A DNA stretch of 8,765 bases from contig JAHKLH010000059.1 in NCBI GenBank assembly GCA_029856635.1, positions 1 to 8,765 of the forward strand, in the 5' to 3' direction. Positions 5,148-8,765 of the stretch are shown one piece after another (position 1 is the first letter of the stretch; every line of letters begins with the position of its first letter). The notes under the pieces were generated by a model, which was given only the letters and a program-made list of their open reading frames with translations, did no database searches and was not told the DNA's origin. The position numbers and the translations under genes were made by a program. Origin of the DNA: Candidatus Njordarchaeota archaeon (GTDB lineage: Archaea; Asgardarchaeota; Njordarchaeia; Njordarchaeales; JAHKLH01).

Positions 5148-8100
5148 TATAAGTAATAAATAAATGAGAAGGGTGCAAATAATCAGGAGTGTTATTAAGA
5201 TTATGTCTTTCCAGGTAACTGTTACTTGGTATGAGTAGCGGATTGGCCCAGTTCCTAGGCTTATTTCTGCTTGTTTTCTTCTCTTCTCGGTTAACCAGAT
5301 TGCCGCAAAGATCAGGCTTGCTGCTATACTACCTAGTCCGAATAAGAATCCGTGTAGTATGTAGCTAGGAGCTTCTTCTTTTATTTTGCCCCAGAATCCT
5401 TCGTCTACGTGTATCTCTGGTTGTGATATTACTACTTCTTTCCCTGTATCTGATAAAGCAACACTAACAAGCAATGTTCGAAGCTCTACTTTGAGTGTCT
5501 TATAATCTATACTTATTACTGTTATGTAGTAGTCTCCTAGGGGGAGATCAAGGACTACCGCTGTTCCTTTTAGAATTACTATTGTGATGTTTCTTTTTTG
5601 AGGGTCGTCTTTGAGGGTTATGTTTACTGTTATGTCTTTATCCAAGTCGTTATATATGATTAGTCTGCCTACAGGAATACCGATTTTGATTGATGCATTG
5701 GCGGGATGTGAAGCATTGTACCATACTCTATCCCAGTAATCTGTGACTATGATGCTAACATTATCGGCTAGGGTATAGTATTCATGTTGAAAGACTCGTC
5801 TATCGTTAATATACACTCTGAATAATTCGCTCTCAATACCTAGTCCAGTTAGTGGATTGTAAAGCTCCCAAGTAAACCTGTTGAAGAAGCGACGAATCAT
5901 CTCATCTAGCGTCGCAATCTTATCCCAAGTTGTGGTGAAGTACTGCGTGATGTTGTTGTCCAAGTCACGGAACTTAAGTAGAATCGTCTCATTCAATGTG
6001 TAGATATCATTCTGAACAAGCACAATGTTATCTGTGATGTTTACTAGCATGTCGACAATAGTTGTGTTCATCACCGTGATATTATTTCGCAAGTCAATGA
6101 TCATCATGCCGAGAGAACTATTCACAGCAACGATACTATTGTTTAAATCAACCCACATATCATAAATCGTAACATTTTGTTGCTGAACCATTGTTTGCAC
6201 ATCGAGAATTAGATTATATAATGTGCTATTGACGAGATCTAGCTGATTTGTTATGTTTATGTAATATGTCTCCATTGTCGTGTTTATCGAGATAATCTTA
6301 TTGTCAAGATCAATTATCATACTTGTTATTGTTGCGTTACTATTGATGATCTCGTTATAAAGTGTCTCGTTAATCTGCTTAATCGTTGTGTTTACGTTGA
6401 TGACCATGTTCTGCGTATCGATTATGAGATCATACAGCGTGGTATTAACGTTGACTAAATTGATGTTAACATCTATCACTTGGTTCATAATAGTGCTATT
6501 CACATTTAGTAGCGTGATGTTCACTGAGACTATCTGATCCATTATCTCTTCTTGGTTGCTGATGATGTCATACAGAGTGTAGCCTGTTAGGAGGAAGAAC
6601 GTATCATCGCTTACATCAAATGTGTATGTTGATGTCTGTCCGTCTGGATACTCAATTGTTAGGTCATAAGTGCCTGGGTAGAGAGTGTACTCAACAATTT
6701 CTCCAGGCGCAACCCATTCACTTCTCACGAATTCGCTTCCTTGCATTTGAACTGAAATCTTGACGAATGTGTCATCACGATTATTTTTGAACTTCCACGA
6801 GTAAACTTGGAATACGAAATCCTGATAAGGCTGATATGGTCTGGGCTCGTATGCTAAAACATTTCCCCAGATATCAGTAACGTTGAACCAAACGTATCCA
6901 TTCTTGGGATGTTCGTAGAGAGGATAAAGAAGTGCTTCCCACTCAGTATCGTGGATTTTCTCTTGGAGATAGCCGATTCTGATGTAGTCAATATATACAT
7001 AATAATCACCTGTTGAGTGAGATTCTGATGTCTCTGCACTACCAATGTATAAATAGTTCAATGTTTCTCCGTACTGAGAGAGCAATATTCTATGAATAGT
7101 CCAATCGTCATCTTCAAAAACAAACCCATACCAATTCCCGTCAACTATAAAAAGTAACCTAGCTCCTATCCCTTCTGCACTTCTCTTCGCTCTAAGCTCT
7201 AAATACAAATTGTCAGTTGATACATCAGGCACATCAATCCGTATGTAATTGAAATCAGCAACACCATTTGACGTGTCACAATCATCGTGAAACACTATTA
7301 CACCACCAATACTGGAAATCCACGTATCCCCATCTGCATAGTCATCCATCCACGTGCCATACCCTTCAATCCGATAGATCCGAAGCCAGTCAATGTATGC
7401 TTTTCCGTATTGTGCATCGGTATCTGGATAATCATTTATTGCGAATTCAATTTTGTAGATGTAATAGTTTGACCATGTGACCATGCTTTTAATTTTTTCA
7501 TAAGCATTTATCCGCACTATTTCCCAATCAAAACTTCCCGTTACGATCTTTACCCAAACCGTCTGATAGTTTCCCTCACCATCTGTGAAGTGTAATTTAA
7601 ATTCGAATTTTGCAGAAGCGTTAGTCTCGCCTTTCCACCGTAATTCCGCAAACGGATATTGAGAAACATCAATATATGAATCAAGTGGATTAACCCATGT
7701 AACCCATCCTGATACACTATCTGCAAGAAAATCAGCGTAAAAAGTCGCAACGTCACCATCAGTAGTATGTGACTCCGAATTATAATTATTGACACCACCT
7801 ACTGACCATTCACTTATATCCGCAAAACTTTCAGCAAAACCGTTTCCATCCTCTGGTGAATCTTGTTCTATATCCCACGTAGCTTTGAAACTTTCATCCG
7901 TGTAAAATCCGCCGATGTATTGTTTAGCGATGTAGTAGAGGTTATCGAGCATTTCTTTTGAGAGAGGTTCTCGGAGAATGATGGCTTCGTCAACAATTCC
8001 TTTACTCCCTTGGCACAATATTGTATAGATTTCATACCATTGTATTCCATCACTCTCATCTAAGTCATAAAAATAAATGCCACCAAATTGATCTGAAATA

Positions 8101-8765
8101 ACTCTCTCATTAAACTTTTCACCATTCACATAAACGAAAGCTATTGAATCGGCTGAATCTCCGTAAGTCTCCACAGCTATAAAGTTCCATGTGTCCTGGG
8201 AAACAGAAAAAGCTCCCACTAGTGTGCCTGTACCTTTATCGTAATAGTAGTAATAGTTAAGAGTACTTGAGCGTGTTAAATGAAACTCTATTCTATGACC
8301 TGCAAATCTAAAAACATCAACCCAAGAAAAACCCGATTTTTGTTCAAAATCTTTTCCAAACAGAATTGCTGTATAACCATCATGTATTGTTGAAATACTT
8401 TCATCTATTAACCAATAAAACGGATAACCAGAGCTATCATAAAAGGAGAGAACTTCTGTAGCATAACCAAAGACCCCTTGTGTAATATGATAAACACTTG
8501 GAATATCATAATACGGTTCCCTCCCCATCAAATCTCTAAATCCATCGAAATAGAACACTAATGCGTAGTGCCACCAGACTTCTTCGCTACTTAAAGCTCT
8601 TTTGTAGATTCTGACTTCGTCGATGATGCCGTTTATATATAGTGTCGAACCATCGTATTGTGAACCGATTGCTGACGTTCTTGTTAAAGATGTTATGTCA
8701 TATATTGTTTGGTCAACTTTGCTTTCTAGACGTCCGTTAATATACAGGTATAATGTTTCTCCATC
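5145..8765 (-). CDS. Giant C-terminally anchored surface glycoprotein / spike, 5' partial
   Basis: The frame is open to the right edge, giving 1206 visible residues (numbered from the edge); the start is outside. Residues 1-63 are the end of one LamG/concanavalin-like domain (LYLYINGRLE, then NGIIDEVRIYKRALSSEEV), and about 70-285 are a second (FVYVNGEKFNE, GIVDEAIILREPLSKEML). Two jelly-roll, carbohydrate-binding-like domains follow (about 300-470 and 475-600, ending AYIDWLRIY and VYIDYIRIG), then a beta domain (600-725), a helical stalk of about 235 residues (730-965), and a second beta domain (970-1120). The end has a TM helix (1135-1158), the basic loop EKRRK, and a second hydrophobic helix that finishes at the last residue. 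The bulk is thus outside the cell or virion. The protein probably binds glycans and stands on a long stalk: a viral spike or a cell-surface adhesin. It heads the operon with the membrane protein and ATPase. Confidence 0.8.
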   Translation of the reverse strand, partial: DGETLYLYINGRLESKVDQTIYDITSLTRTSAIGSQYDGSTLYINGIIDEVRIYKRALSSEEVWWHYALVFYFDGFRDLMGREPYYDIPSVYHITQGVFGYATEVLSFYDSSGYPFYWLIDESISTIHDGYTAILFGKDFEQKSGFSWVDVFRFAGHRIEFHLTRSSTLNYYYYYDKGTGTLVGAFSVSQDTWNFIAVETYGDSADSIAFVYVNGEKFNERVISDQFGGIYFYDLDESDGIQWYEIYTILCQGSKGIVDEAIILREPLSKEMLDNLYYIAKQYIGGFYTDESFKATWDIEQDSPEDGNGFAESFADISEWSVGGVNNYNSESHTTDGDVATFYADFLADSVSGWVTWVNPLDSYIDVSQYPFAELRWKGETNASAKFEFKLHFTDGEGNYQTVWVKIVTGSFDWEIVRINAYEKIKSMVTWSNYYIYKIEFAINDYPDTDAQYGKAYIDWLRIYRIEGYGTWMDDYADGDTWISSIGGVIVFHDDCDTSNGVADFNYIRIDVPDVSTDNLYLELRAKRSAEGIGARLLFIVDGNWYGFVFEDDDWTIHRILLSQYGETLNYLYIGSAETSESHSTGDYYVYIDYIRIGYLQEKIHDTEWEALLYPLYEHPKNGYVWFNVTDIWGNVLAYEPRPYQPYQDFVFQVYSWKFKNNRDDTFVKISVQMQGSEFVRSEWVAPGEIVEYTLYPGTYDLTIEYPDGQTSTYTFDVSDDTFFLLTGYTLYDIISNQEEIMDQIVSVNITLLNVNSTIMNQVIDVNINLVNVNTTLYDLIIDTQNMVINVNTTIKQINETLYNEIINSNATITSMIIDLDNKIISINTTMETYYINITNQLDLVNSTLYNLILDVQTMVQQQNVTIYDMWVDLNNSIVAVNSSLGMMIIDLRNNITVMNTTIVDMLVNITDNIVLVQNDIYTLNETILLKFRDLDNNITQYFTTTWDKIATLDEMIRRFFNRFTWELYNPLTGLGIESELFRVYINDRRVFQHEYYTLADNVSIIVTDYWDRVWYNASHPANASIKIGIPVGRLIIYNDLDKDITVNITLKDDPQKRNITIVILKGTAVVLDLPLGDYYITVISIDYKTLKVELRTLLVSVALSDTGKEVVISQPEIHVDEGFWGKIKEEAPSYILHGFLFGLGSIAASLIFAAIWLTEKRRKQAEISLGTGPIRYSYQVTVTWKDIILITLLIICTLLIYLLLI
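5874..6578 (-). other. Stalk domain with 17 N-glycosylation sequons
   Basis: This part of the spike gene encodes about 235 residues made almost only of I, V, L, M, N, T, D, S and Y. I count 17 N-x-S/T sequons between visible residues 749 and 938. Cysteine and proline are absent, and charge is low. Hydrophobic residues recur with 3-4-4-3-4 spacing, which favours a helical, probably oligomeric stalk, although the many beta-branched residues leave a fibrous beta structure possible. Confidence 0.7.
6042..6527 (-). repeat. Nine tandem 18-residue (54-base) repeats in the stalk
   Basis: Nine consecutive units without insertion or deletion. A typical unit is DVNINLVNVNTTLYDLII: Asp or Asn first in seven of the nine, a sequon Asn-[STAV]-[ST] at position 10, a hydrophobic residue at 13, and hydrophobic residues at 17-18. 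Sequon asparagines fall at visible residues 756, 774, 792, 810, 828, 846, 864, 882 and 900, exactly 18 apart. At DNA level the copies are well diverged, so selection on the protein, not recent duplication, maintains the period. Confidence 0.85.

Noticed and set aside
6042..6527. Regular 54-base repeats as a possible CRISPR or minisatellite
   Set aside because: DNA copies are diverged and in frame with no spacers; the period is a property of the protein.
8556..8558. GTG as start of the giant surface protein
   Set aside because: The frame stays open to the window edge and the upstream 69 codons encode a recognisable LamG C-terminal part (GIIDEVRIYKRALSSEEV), so translation starts further right.

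Overview
The window is thermophilic archaeal DNA, most likely from a Thermoproteota or related lineage with a crenactin-type actin. Four things point there: an actin C-terminus at the left edge, Shine-Dalgarno sites matching the archaeal 16S tail (AGGTGA(T)), a TTTATAAA TATA box, and AT-rich DNA holding one sharp GC-rich island. No tRNA, rRNA, CRISPR array or integrase is present, so attachment to a mobile element or provirus is inferred from gene content only.

Layout. (1) 3-134, + strand: last 43 codons of an actin-family gene, followed by a T-run. Everything else is on the - strand and converges on it. (2) 5145-8765 to 2324, read leftwards: a tight five-gene operon. It encodes a giant membrane-anchored surface protein (start outside the window; LamG-like and carbohydrate-binding-like domains, then a glycosylation-site-rich helical stalk, then C-terminal membrane segments), a four-TM protein with a coiled coil, a small helical protein, a P-loop ATPase fused to a C-terminal helix-turn-helix, and a ribbon-helix-helix DNA-binding protein. 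Junctions are ATGA overlaps or a stop codon fused to the next Shine-Dalgarno. (3) 2113-2323: a regulatory and RNA region with a symmetrical TATA box flanked by direct repeats and a strongly structured GC-rich block, probably a + strand RNA divergent from the next operon. (4) 230-2112: a TnpB-like RuvC protein without zinc finger, translationally coupled (ATGA) to a PAPS-reductase/PP-loop ATPase family protein.

Interpretation. The five-gene operon looks like a virus- or plasmid-type surface/spike module with its own ATPase and regulator. The TnpB-like gene, its coupled PP-loop enzyme and the divergent structured RNA form a compact unit that I do not recognise as a described system; it is the best candidate here for something new. 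The link between the two operons (RHH protein acting on the shared intergenic region) is inference.
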